From NCBI GenBank assembly GCA_028694875.1, contig JAQVKB010000094.1, positions 1 to 5,416 on the forward strand: DNA of 5,416 bases, given 5' to 3'. Of this stretch, positions 1 to 5,063 are shown piece by piece. The stretch comes from Candidatus Izemoplasmatales bacterium (GTDB lineage: Bacteria; Bacillota_I; Bacilli_A; Izemoplasmatales; Hujiaoplasmataceae). Position numbers and translations under genes: made by a program. Position 1 is the first letter of the stretch. Each line of letters opens with the position of its first letter. The notes under the pieces were generated by a model that was not told the DNA's origin, ran no database searches, and was given only the letters and a program-made list of their open reading frames with translations.

Positions 1-650
1 AATAGTAGATAGGACAGGGTAAACAAAAGCCGATAAAATGGAAATGGTTGCCAGTGTCGAATGAGGTCTGGTGAGATTTCTTTTGGAGGATTCGAAGAAA
101 TCTGTTGAATCAGATCGAGTTCATCTCGATAAACAATGACGCGATTTTCACCCTTGGCTTCCTCAATCCACTGTTCATTATCTTCTAATTCAGAAGAGGG
201 AATCAGAAGCCAATATTCACACTCGCCAAGAAAGCTCAACCGATGTTGAAATGATCGAATGGGTTCCAAATAGGGATTCCCTTTGGTTTCAACAGAATCT
301 TTCTTGCGTTTTGGTGGCTCATCGTGCTCTGCTTCAGATCGGTAGAAAACAAGAAGTATCCCTTCTCCTTCATCCAAAACAAGAAAAGGATTCTTTCCAA
401 TTCGTTCCAGCTTCATCGAAATGCCGAGAGACGTATATAAATTATAAAAAATATACTCGGGGGTCGATGTCTCGGAAATACGATATTTGACCGCATCGCT
501 TTTCGAATAGGGTGATTTTCGATAAATCCAATATTCAATGGGAGCTGGTAAAACACCAATCACAAAGAAAACGAGAAGTCCAATCACAATGAAAGGTAAA
601 GCGATGATTCCAGTCAATACTGCACCTAAAAACTTGAAAGTTTTTTTCAT
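1..650 (-). CDS. Membrane-anchored protein of unknown function, partial (C-terminus beyond window)
   Basis: The frame is open from ATG at 650 to the window edge, giving 216 residues without a stop. AGGAG (661-657) lies 6 nt before the ATG and fixes the start. It begins 23 nt after the acr3 stop with no terminator between, so the two are probably co-transcribed. Residues about 6-37 form one long hydrophobic stretch (FLGAVLTGIIALPFIVIGLL and on), a membrane anchor or hairpin. A soluble region of about 160 residues follows, with a charged loop (EAEHDEPPKRKKDS, 106-119). The visible end (FYRLLFTLSYLL, 205-216) looks like the start of another membrane segment. I do not recognise the family. The order of a hydrophobic strand (GILLVFYR), an NP motif with a following helix (124-141), a strand (YWLLIP) and VIVYRDELDLIQQI loosely recalls NERD-type nuclease-like domains. 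The usual E-x-K is replaced by F-Y-R, so any such domain would be inactive. That comparison is inference only. Confidence 0.85.
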   Translation of the reverse strand, partial: MKKTFKFLGAVLTGIIALPFIVIGLLVFFVIGVLPAPIEYWIYRKSPYSKSDAVKYRISETSTPEYIFYNLYTSLGISMKLERIGKNPFLVLDEGEGILLVFYRSEAEHDEPPKRKKDSVETKGNPYLEPIRSFQHRLSFLGECEYWLLIPSSELEDNEQWIEEAKGENRVIVYRDELDLIQQISSNPPKEISPDLIRHWQPFPFYRLLFTLSYLL

Positions 651-656
651 TGGTAT

Positions 657-661
657 CTCCT
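657..661 (-). promoter_or_regulatory. Ribosome binding site of the membrane protein gene
   Basis: AGGAG on the minus strand lies 6 nt upstream of ATG 650, inside the 23-nt gap after acr3. It supports the start of the second operon gene and argues that the gene is translated independently. Confidence 0.8.
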
Positions 662-673
662 CTCGAAAGAGAA

Positions 674-1735
674 CTATTTGTTCGGTTGAAAAGACTCTGG
701 AAAAAACTTGGCGGTTTTGTTCGCAATTTTCACGAGGATGAGCATCACAGGTACTTCGACCAAGACACCCACAATGGTCGCTAATGAAACCCCGGGATTC
801 AGTTGGAAGATGGCAATGGCGACTGCGACCGCTAGTTCAAAGAAGTTGCTGGCACCAATCATCCCCGCAGGTGCCGCGACATCATAGGGAAGCTTCAGCA
901 ATTTTGCACCGCCATATCCGATGGCGAAGATCAAAAATGTCTGCAACACCAAAGGAACTGAGATCAAAACAATATGAAGTGGATGATCGATAATCAAATC
1001 GCTTTGTAACGAAAAGATCAACACGAGCGTTAATAGAAGACCAAAAATTGTCCATTTCCCAAATTTTGGGATAAACGTGTTTTGGAAGTAATCGATTCCT
1101 CGACGCTGCACGAGTTGATGACGCGTGATTGCTCCTGCAACAAGAGGTATGACGACAAAGAGGAAGATCGAAAGAAAGAGCGTTCCCCAAGGCACGGAAA
1201 AACCGCCAATTCCTAGAAGGAATCCGACGATTGGCACAAACAGAATCAGAATAATTAAGTCATTGGTCGCAACTTGTACCAACGTATACGCAGGATTCCC
1301 TTTGGTTAAGTTACTCCAAACAAATACCATGGCGGTACATGGTGCTGCACCGAGCAAGACTGCGCCAGCCAAATAGTCACTGGCAAGATTTTCCGGTATC
1401 CAAGAGCGAAAGACCACGAAGAAAAACAGACTCGCAATCCCAAACATCGTGAATGGTTTGATAATCCAGTTCACGACCCACGTGAGATACAGCCCTTTTG
1501 GATTCTTTCCCACGTTCTTAATCGAGAGAAAGTCAATCTTCAACATCATTGGATAGATCATCATCCAGATTAAAATGCCAATAGGAATATTGACATTGTA
1601 TAACTCAAATTTCCCCAAGAAATCGGGTACTTGTGGAATCAATTTTCCTAATAGCACGCCAATCGCCATGCACAGAAGGACAAAAAGAGATAAGTATCGT
1701 TCAAAGAAACTGATTTTTGATTTTTGATTATCCAT
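674..1735 (-). CDS. acr3: Arsenite efflux permease, ACR3 family
   Basis: This is an integral membrane carrier that exports As(III), and in some members Sb(III), from the cytoplasm using the proton motive force. The 353-residue product is close to the usual bacterial ACR3 length. It has about ten hydrophobic segments, starting near residue 12 (YLSLFVLLCMAIGVLL). Family signatures are visible: GAAPCTAMVFVWS, whose Cys133 is the conserved ACR3 cysteine needed for transport, and GASNFFELAVAVAIA, whose Glu300 is the conserved acidic residue of the late helix. The PVMLILV helix and a short polar tail (FFPESFQPNK) end the protein. I chose ATG 1735 over the in-frame GTG at 1738 because AGGAG (1746-1742) is 6 nt from the ATG and only 3 nt from the GTG. 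It is preceded by a leader of about 120 nt from an extended -10 promoter and followed after 23 nt by a membrane-protein gene. No arsR or arsC is in view. The family is certain; the exact substrate range is inferred from it. Confidence 0.96.
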   Translation of the reverse strand: MDNQKSKISFFERYLSLFVLLCMAIGVLLGKLIPQVPDFLGKFELYNVNIPIGILIWMMIYPMMLKIDFLSIKNVGKNPKGLYLTWVVNWIIKPFTMFGIASLFFFVVFRSWIPENLASDYLAGAVLLGAAPCTAMVFVWSNLTKGNPAYTLVQVATNDLIILILFVPIVGFLLGIGGFSVPWGTLFLSIFLFVVIPLVAGAITRHQLVQRRGIDYFQNTFIPKFGKWTIFGLLLTLVLIFSLQSDLIIDHPLHIVLISVPLVLQTFLIFAIGYGGAKLLKLPYDVAAPAGMIGASNFFELAVAVAIAIFQLNPGVSLATIVGVLVEVPVMLILVKIANKTAKFFPESFQPNK

Positions 1736-1741
1736 CACAAT

Positions 1742-1746
1742 CTCCT
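1742..1746 (-). promoter_or_regulatory. Ribosome binding site that decides the acr3 start
   Basis: AGGAG on the minus strand. The 6-nt spacing favours ATG 1735; the GTG at 1738 would be only 3 nt away, too close for efficient initiation. Confidence 0.75.
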
Positions 1747-1833
1747 AAGATGATCTAGACATTGTTTGATGATAGGGGAAAATAATACGAAATCGTGAGA
1801 AATTTGAGAACAGGGAAGTATCCTAGAGGTACC

Positions 1834-1851
1834 ACAATCCTAGATGATTGT
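1834..1851. promoter_or_regulatory. Inverted repeat in the acr3 leader, candidate operator
   Basis: ACAATC-CTAGAT-GATTGT is a perfect 6+6 inverted repeat with a 6-bp spacer. It starts about 10 bp downstream of the acr3 -10 box, where a bound repressor would block initiation. Arsenic operons are commonly repressed by ArsR-family dimers at such dyads, but this sequence is not a proven ArsR site. ATCCTAG also occurs twice, at 1820-1826 and 1837-1843, with a 17-bp period. Confidence 0.4.
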
Positions 1852-1860
1852 CCCGTCCTC

Positions 1861-1869
1861 ATTATATCA
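1861..1869 (-). promoter_or_regulatory. Extended -10 promoter of the acr3 operon
   Basis: The minus strand reads TGATATAAT, a perfect TATAAT with the TGn extension. No good TTGACA lies 16-18 bp upstream, which is typical of extended -10 promoters and of promoters awaiting an activator. The expected transcript start is near 1854, about 120 nt before ATG 1735. Confidence 0.65.
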
Positions 1870-1893
1870 TAGCGAACTCGATTTCATGGCGAA
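1867..1893. repeat. Two direct repeats upstream of the acr3 -10 box, candidate regulator site
   Basis: On the minus strand TTCGCCATGA (1893-1884) and TTCGCTATGA (1876-1867) match at 9 of 10 bases with a 17-bp period. They occupy the -35 to -10 interval. Spaced direct half-sites here fit an activator of AraC type or a repressor, but the protein is unknown. Confidence 0.35.
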
Positions 1894-1910
1894 AAAACCA
1901 TTTCATGGTT
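1892..1910 (-). terminator. Weak terminator-like hairpin upstream of the acr3 promoter
   Basis: On the minus strand AACCAT-GAA-ATGGTT is followed by TTTTTT in total. The stem is only 6 bp and AT-rich. It could be a backup to the strong terminator at 1929-1967, or a dyad bound by a regulator just upstream of the promoter. Confidence 0.3.
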
Positions 1911-1928
1911 AAGCTATTTCAAGCAAAG

Positions 1929-1967
1929 AAAAAAACAGTAGACACCTCTTTGTTGGTGACTACTGTT
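1929..1967 (-). terminator. Rho-independent terminator of the araC-family gene
   Basis: The minus-strand hairpin has arms AACAGTAG(T)CACC and GGTG(T)CTACTGTT with one internal mismatch and an 8-nt loop, followed by a run of seven T. It lies 35 nt after the regulator's stop codon. The plus-strand reading lacks a T-tail, so it is one-directional and separates the regulator from the acr3 operon. Confidence 0.9.
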
Positions 1968-2001
1968 GTCTTCTATATAATATACTGTATCGATTCGGAA
2001 G

Positions 2002-2880
2002 CTAAAGTTTGATGACAGTTCTTCCTTCAATATAACCACGATACCCTTGCGGCTCATATTGAAATCGATACCCTTTTGGATCATAAGTATATCCAATAAC
2101 TTCAGGATTGTATCTCGAGACAAATTGCATGACTTGTCCGACTTCCTCTTGAAAATTCTCATCGTCATAGGGTTCCCCTTGAAACATCATCATGAGGCAC
2201 TCTGGCAAGTCGATTAATTCGCAGTCAACAGGAATGATACCTTGATAGTCCAAGGGGACTTCAACCCCCTGAACATATGTAGAGGTATTCGGCGTTTTGA
2301 GTTCATCGCTTAGCCACATTCCTACTGGCTCTGAGATGGCTTCTTTGACACTGCAGAAAACGCCCCAAATATCACAGCCTACCTCTTCACAGTATTGGAA
2401 GTATTCATTCGCTGTTTTGGCTCTTCGAATGATGGCTTTCCTTTGGGGTCTTTCGATAATTTGGACAAATACGGCTTTGTTTTCCATCTTGGATTCTTCT
2501 CCTTTTTTGGGGTATTCCATCGCTTCAAATGGTATGAAGTACGGCAACGGAATGGGCGCTTGTTGATACCTTTTCGGACTTAAATGGAACTCTTTGGAAA
2601 AGGCTCTTGAAAAACCTTCGTGGGAATCAAATACAAAGTCAAAAGCCACGTCGATCACCTTTCGATTCGAATCTCGTAATACTTTCGCTGCTTGCGTCAA
2701 TCGCAATCTGCGAATGTATTCGAACAGACTCAAACCCATCACTTCATGGAATATGCGCGCCGTATACCATGGAGAATAATGGATATGATTCGAAATCTCT
2801 TGGAGTGTCAAAGGCACTTGGATATTCTGATGAACATATCTTTGGATTTGTTTCACCATGACTATTTTTTCACTTTTCAA
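2002..2880 (-). CDS. AraC-family transcriptional regulator with C-terminal GyrI-like effector domain
   Basis: This is a cytoplasmic DNA-binding regulator of 292 residues from TTG 2880. The N-terminal AraC/XylS domain (residues about 8-106) has both helix-turn-helix units: LTLQEISNHIHYSPWYTARI (from about 24) and VIDVAFDFVFDSHEGFSRAF (from about 75), the latter running into the family signature FSKEFHLSPKRY. A proline-rich, acidic linker (about 107-132) leads to a GyrI-like/SRPBCC-type small-molecule-binding domain (about 133-292), beginning VQIIERPQRKAIIRRA and ending GYRGYIEGRTVIKL. This architecture (as in Rob and many Firmicute homologues) senses small hydrophobic or cationic compounds and often controls transporters. 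Its target is not evident: the downstream terminator gives it its own transcript, and acr3 has its own promoter. An upstream ATG at 2895 would give 297 residues but overlaps the Shine-Dalgarno; ATG 2859 is a shorter alternative. The family call is firm and the ligand is unknown. Confidence 0.93.
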   Translation of the reverse strand: MKSEKIVMVKQIQRYVHQNIQVPLTLQEISNHIHYSPWYTARIFHEVMGLSLFEYIRRLRLTQAAKVLRDSNRKVIDVAFDFVFDSHEGFSRAFSKEFHLSPKRYQQAPIPLPYFIPFEAMEYPKKGEESKMENKAVFVQIIERPQRKAIIRRAKTANEYFQYCEEVGCDIWGVFCSVKEAISEPVGMWLSDELKTPNTSTYVQGVEVPLDYQGIIPVDCELIDLPECLMMMFQGEPYDDENFQEEVGQVMQFVSRYNPEVIGYTYDPKGYRFQYEPQGYRGYIEGRTVIKL

Positions 2881-2886
2881 GCCATC

Positions 2887-2892
2887 ACCTCC
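2887..2892 (-). promoter_or_regulatory. Shine-Dalgarno that sets a TTG start for the AraC-family gene
   Basis: The minus strand reads GGGAGGTGATGGCTTG. GGAGGTGAT is almost the full anti-16S complement. It lies inside the reading frame if ATG 2895 is used, and GGAGG is 7 nt before TTG 2880. TTG is therefore the likely start. Confidence 0.75.
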
Positions 2893-2938
2893 CATTCATT
2901 GTAATCGATAAGTCTTTCAAATTCTTGACCGCAGTTGT

Positions 2939-2958
2939 CATGATACTACTATATCATG
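2939..2958. promoter_or_regulatory. Perfect inverted repeat over the araC-family promoter, candidate operator
   Basis: CATGATA-CTACTA-TATCATG is a perfect 7+7 dyad with a 6-bp centre. It covers the -10 box (2948-2953) and the expected transcript start near 2941. The placement suits repression or autoregulation; the binding protein is not identified. Confidence 0.5.
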
Positions 2959-2976
2959 GTTTGTTGGTTTCAACAA
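2948..2976 (-). promoter_or_regulatory. Promoter of the AraC-family gene
   Basis: The minus strand has TTGTTG (2976-2971) as a partial -35, a 17-bp spacer and TATAGT (2953-2948), with the extended -10 TGn directly before it. The leader to TTG 2880 would be about 60 nt. Confidence 0.55.
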
Positions 2977-3234
2977 TTACTCCAGTCACGGAATATTTTT
3001 ATGAATCTGGAATTGAAAGAGACCAAATGGGGCTTTTCGAATGATGCGTATAGGCCTTCAGAAATTAGGAGTTTACACATTCATGTTCATATAGACCTGA
3101 AATACAGAAGGCCAAAACTGCTGTGGTTTCGTACAAAATTGATATTGGAATCGATGAATATAAGCTATGTCACACTATGGCCCATACTTTTCAATACCTG
3201 ATTGATTTGACCCAATATATTTCTAGAAAAAAGT
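2977..3234. other. Intergenic region without a convincing gene
   Basis: Plus-strand open frames exist here (2956-3201, and one from about 3070 ending at TAA 3232-3234), but neither has a ribosome binding site. The second ends in IDEYKLCHTMAHTFQYLI and a basic tail that looks somewhat protein-like. I recognise no family. It may be decayed coding DNA left at the edge of the mobile region. Confidence 0.3.
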
Positions 3235-3270
3235 AAAAAACTGGCGAATCAGACTATACTGATTCGCCAG
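3235..3270 (-). terminator. Strong Rho-independent terminator after the left tRNA-Lys remnant
   Basis: CTGGCGAATCAG-loop-CTGATTCGCCAG is a perfect 12-bp stem with a 6-nt loop. On the minus strand it is followed by TTTTTTACTTTTTT. It is the first terminator after the ATPase gene and probably the original terminator of the tRNA locus. The ATPase mRNA would therefore carry a ~155-nt 3' tail containing the tRNA half. The terminator after the right copy (4956-5000) shares CT.GCGA.TCAG with it. Confidence 0.92.
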
Positions 3271-3283
3271 ATTGAGAGATTGC

Positions 3284-3333
3284 TGGTACGCCATGACGGA
3301 CTCGAAACGTGGACCCAATGATTAAGAGTCATC
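3284..3333 (-). pseudogene. tRNA-Lys(CTT) 3'-half remnant, decayed
   Basis: The minus strand gives anticodon stem-loop GATGA-CTCTTAA-TCATT with anticodon CTT, then GGGTC, a T-arm with loop TTCGAGT, the acceptor strand ATGGCGT, and A-CCA. The T-stem has two broken pairs (CACGT/CCGTC against CACGG/CCGTG in the right copy). There is no D-arm or 5' acceptor strand upstream, so it is not a functional tRNA. It is best read as a displaced attachment-site half (attL or attR type). Confidence 0.82.
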
Positions 3334-3423
3334 GGGGAGGCACAATACAAAACTGCTAAATTTGGCGATATATACACTGTTATAGAATGCTTTGACGCCC
3401 ATTTTGTCGCCCGTAATGTTTCG
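3322..3423 (-). pseudogene. Integrase C-terminal tail remnant, frameshifted (left copy)
   Basis: Directly after the ATPase stop, in the same frame and behind a second TAG (3426-3424), the minus strand encodes RNITGDKMGVKAFYNSVYIA and on, matching the tail in the right copy until a 1-bp insertion shifts it to a stop at 3322. The GVKMGVK-type basic end resembles C-termini of Firmicute tyrosine integrases whose genes end at attP. The assignment rests on resemblance and on position next to the tRNA half. Confidence 0.4.
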
Positions 3424-3426
3424 CTA

Positions 3427-4644
3427 CTAGATCTTCTCAATAGGATATGCGATTAAATTATCCAAAAGATATGCTGGCTTCCTTGTAAGGCATAAAATAG
3501 TTTCGTTTGAAATCTGAAATCCTAATGCTTTGTAGAGAAGTTTGAATTGTTTGGCCATGCTTGGATTAGGGTTCATGGATTTCTTGATTTCAATTGGGTA
3601 CAATGTTCCATCATTATTGATAACCACATCGATCTCATTCATATCTTTGTCCCTATAGAAGGTGATTGGAGGGTCAATGAACCCATTATTCCGAAACGAT
3701 TTCAGGATTTCGGAAACAGCATATGTTTCTAAAATTGGGCCACTCATTGCACCGTTCTGCAATGTCTCTTTTGTATGCCACCTTAACAGATAACTGACTA
3801 ATCCGGTATCCAGAAAATAGATCATTGGGGTATGTACAACCCGGGTCAAAGCGTTGTTTGAGAAAGGCGGAATAATCGCAACAAGCCCTGAAGACTCCAA
3901 TACCTTTGTCCAACTTTGCACGGTCTTAAGGTCTACTCCAATTTCATTGGAGATATTTGCATAATTGATTAGTTGTCCTGTCCTAGCAGCTAGGCTCACT
4001 AAGAATCTGGCAAACACATCCAAATTCTTCACATTCAATAAACTGCGGACATCCCTCTCAAGATAGGTCCTCACATAAGATGCATAATAGGCTTGCCATT
4101 CGGTGTCGGGTTTCTTGTACAATTCCGGCATACTGCCACGGTGGATTACATGCCAAAGGTCTGCTTCTCTTGCTTGATTGCGAACAGAATGAAGATAGGC
4201 ATCGTTTGGAATGAACGGGCTCAAGAATGGGTCTCCAGTGATTTCTCTATAGGAAAGACCTGAAAATTCAATAATTCCAACCCTCCCTGCAAGTGTCTCA
4301 GTGACGTTCTGCATCAAATGGAACGTTTGAGAGCCAGTCAGGATGATCTGTCCATACTCATCCATTTGATCTACTAATCTTTTTATCTCGCTGAAAATAT
4401 TGGGACTCAACTGGACTTCATCAATGATTAATGGAAATGTGTGATTCCGGAAGAAAAGTTTTGGATCTGAACTTGCCAATCCTTTTTCATTGATGTCATC
4501 AAGAGTGACATATTGATACTTTTCTCCAAACATATGCTTTAGCGTGGTCGTTTTTCCAACTTGTCTTGGACCGGTAATCAAAAGGACTTTGAACATCTCT
4601 TTCATTTTCATAATCTGTGTTTCTATATGTCTGTAAATATACAT
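3427..4644 (-). CDS. AAA_14 / DUF4143 family ATPase
   Basis: A 405-residue product of normal length for this family. The N-terminal AAA_14 P-loop domain has Walker A GPRQVGKTT (25-33), Walker B LIIDE (72-76) followed by VQLSP, and a sensor TGSQ (103-106). The middle has the family motifs GLSYREI (129-135), MPELY (172-176) and YLERDVRSLLNV (194-205). A winged-helix-like segment follows (227-255). The DUF4143 C-terminal part contains FLDTGLVSYLL (277-287) and a PD-(D/E)xK-like core: NEIDVVI (336-342) then YPIEIKKS (349-356), with Asp339, Glu352 and Lys354 in the expected order. The fold predicts ATP-dependent, possibly DNA- or protein-directed action, but biological roles are poorly defined. 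ATG 4644 is chosen because AGGAGG lies 9 nt upstream; ATG 4686 would overlap the -10 box. The last codon and stop lie inside the left direct repeat. The gene is alone between two repeats with its own promoter, which suggests mobile cargo. Confidence 0.93.
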   Translation of the reverse strand: MYIYRHIETQIMKMKEMFKVLLITGPRQVGKTTTLKHMFGEKYQYVTLDDINEKGLASSDPKLFFRNHTFPLIIDEVQLSPNIFSEIKRLVDQMDEYGQIILTGSQTFHLMQNVTETLAGRVGIIEFSGLSYREITGDPFLSPFIPNDAYLHSVRNQAREADLWHVIHRGSMPELYKKPDTEWQAYYASYVRTYLERDVRSLLNVKNLDVFARFLVSLAARTGQLINYANISNEIGVDLKTVQSWTKVLESSGLVAIIPPFSNNALTRVVHTPMIYFLDTGLVSYLLRWHTKETLQNGAMSGPILETYAVSEILKSFRNNGFIDPPITFYRDKDMNEIDVVINNDGTLYPIEIKKSMNPNPSMAKQFKLLYKALGFQISNETILCLTRKPAYLLDNLIAYPIEKI

Positions 4645-4653
4645 ATCTTCACG

Positions 4654-4659
4654 CCTCCT
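4654..4659 (-). promoter_or_regulatory. Ribosome binding site that decides the ATPase start
   Basis: AGGAGG on the minus strand, 9 nt before ATG 4644. The longer in-frame start at 4686 has no such site and would lie upstream of the transcript start. Confidence 0.8.
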
Positions 4660-4662
4660 ATC

Positions 4663-4693
4663 GTCTAATATGGATTTCAATTCCATTATAGAC
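4663..4693. promoter_or_regulatory. Inverted repeat over the ATPase -10 and start site, candidate operator
   Basis: GTCTAATATGGA (4663-4674) and TCCATTATAGAC (4682-4693) pair at 10 of 12 positions around a 7-bp centre. The dyad covers the -10 (4685-4690) and the predicted transcript start near 4678. Only half of it would be transcribed, so it suits a DNA operator better than an RNA hairpin. The ATPase carries a winged-helix-like segment, so autoregulation is possible but unproven. Confidence 0.5.
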
Positions 4694-4713
4694 GTATTTT
4701 ATAAGCTTGTCAA
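4685..4713 (-). promoter_or_regulatory. Consensus sigma-70 type promoter of the ATPase gene
   Basis: The minus strand has TTGACA (4713-4708), exactly 17 bp, then TATAAT (4690-4685). Both hexamers match the consensus at every position. The predicted leader before ATG 4644 is about 35 nt. Confidence 0.88.
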
Positions 4714-4785
4714 TGCGAATGTCAAACAATCTTGAAAACTCGATTACGAAACATGAAAAGAGAATGAAGCACCTAAAGACAGAGC

Positions 4786-4810
4786 AAATAAAAAGCCCTC
4801 AAAAAGGCTT
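4786..4810 (-). terminator. Short terminator-like hairpin upstream of the ATPase gene
   Basis: On the minus strand AAGCC-TTTTTGAG-GGCTT is followed by TTTATTT. The stem is 5 bp. It would insulate the ATPase promoter from read-through out of the right repeat. Confidence 0.5.
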
Positions 4811-4848
4811 CATACAGGGTTAATCATAATTACGAGACAAATTGCGAG

Positions 4849-4869
4849 CAAATGATCACTAGTCATTTG
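4849..4869. repeat. Perfect 7+7 inverted repeat
   Basis: CAAATGA-TCACTAG-TCATTTG. No clear T-tail follows on either strand, so it is not a confident terminator. Role unknown. Confidence 0.35.
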
Positions 4870-4934
4870 GTTTCTTTTGAACGAATGGCCATCTCTGGCG
4901 GTCCGTTTTCCCGAAATAGTAGTTTGGCAGCTGT

Positions 4935-4943
4935 TTTGACGCC
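4935..4943 (-). repeat. Outlying copy of the TTTGACGCC motif
   Basis: TTTGACGCC (GGCGTCAAA on the minus strand) is the same 9-mer found twice at 5120-5140. With the tRNA-Lys half between them, the three copies flank the presumed recombination core on both sides, as arm-type integrase sites do. This is inference from arrangement. Confidence 0.3.
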
Positions 4944-4955
4944 GATTTGGATCTG

Positions 4956-5000
4956 AAAAAAGAAAAAATCTGGAGACTCAGCATTGTGCTGAATCGCTAG
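4956..5000 (-). terminator. Rho-independent terminator after the right tRNA-Lys remnant
   Basis: On the minus strand GATTCAGCA-CAA-TGCTGAGTC forms a 9-bp stem with one G-U pair, extendable outward with mismatches to 4970/5000. It is followed by ATTTTTTCTTTTTTC. Its place relative to the tRNA half and part of its stem match the terminator at 3235-3270, so the duplicated unit probably once included the terminator too. Confidence 0.8.
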
Positions 5001-5013
5001 ATTAAGGTATCGC

Positions 5014-5063
5014 TGGTACGCCATCACGGACTCGAACCGTGGACCCAATGATTAAGAGTCATC
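5014..5063 (-). pseudogene. tRNA-Lys(CTT) 3'-half remnant, base-paired arms intact
   Basis: The anticodon arm is GATGA-CTCTTAA-TCATT (anticodon CTT), then GGGTC, T-arm CACGG-TTCGAGT-CCGTG, acceptor strand ATGGCGT and A-CCA. Sequence upstream (GTGCCTCCCC) does not form a D-arm or a matching ACGCCAT strand. Similarity to a tRNA thus starts at the anticodon arm, a usual crossover region for tRNA-targeting tyrosine integrases. It is a displaced attachment-site half, not a working tRNA. Confidence 0.85.

Larger units (their letters stand above)
3282..3433 (-). repeat. Left copy of the ~151-bp direct repeat (integrase tail + tRNA-Lys 3' half)
   Basis: It aligns end to end with 5012-5162 in the same orientation, with 7 substitutions and one 1-bp indel. 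The shared block runs from GCTGGTACGCCAT to GCTACTAGATC. This left copy carries the degenerate changes: two broken T-stem pairs and a frameshift in the integrase tail. Together the copies bracket the ATPase gene. Recombination between them would delete about 1.73 kb, including that gene. Confidence 0.93.
4714..4955. other. Intergenic spacer between the right repeat's terminator and the ATPase promoter
   Basis: No gene is supported. It holds a weak minus-strand terminator (4786-4810), a dyad (4849-4869) and one TTTGACGCC motif (4935-4943). A minus-strand frame that starts inside the tRNA remnant at 5048 runs to 4863 but crosses the terminator and has no proper start signal. Confidence 0.5.

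Noticed and set aside
251..490. Plus-strand 79-residue frame
   Set aside because: It is antisense to the membrane protein gene, whose minus-strand frame is open throughout with a good start and ribosome binding site.
882..1376. Several open frames on both strands inside acr3
   Set aside because: They are shadows of a clear ACR3 coding frame and lack start signals.
1739..1853. Riboswitch in the ~115-nt acr3 leader
   Set aside because: I find no known riboswitch signature and no strong terminator or anti-terminator pair, only short repeats near the promoter.
2956..3201. Plus-strand 81-residue frame
   Set aside because: No ribosome binding site, its start lies inside the dyad of the regulator's promoter, and the composition is not protein-like in any family I know.
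3249..3440. Minus-strand 63-residue frame across the left repeat
   Set aside because: It has no ribosome binding site, runs through the tRNA remnant and the terminator stem, and is in a different frame from the integrase-like tail. A matching frame in the right copy stops early.
4645..4686. Upstream ATG 4686 for the ATPase, adding 14 residues
   Set aside because: It overlaps the consensus -10 box and lies upstream of the predicted transcript start; AGGAGG supports ATG 4644.
4863..5048. Minus-strand 61-residue frame starting in the right tRNA remnant
   Set aside because: Its first codons are tRNA T-arm sequence, it crosses a terminator and its T-run (the FFFF stretch), and no Shine-Dalgarno precedes it. 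Its QIQIGVKTAAK segment recalls the integrase tail but is too short to call.
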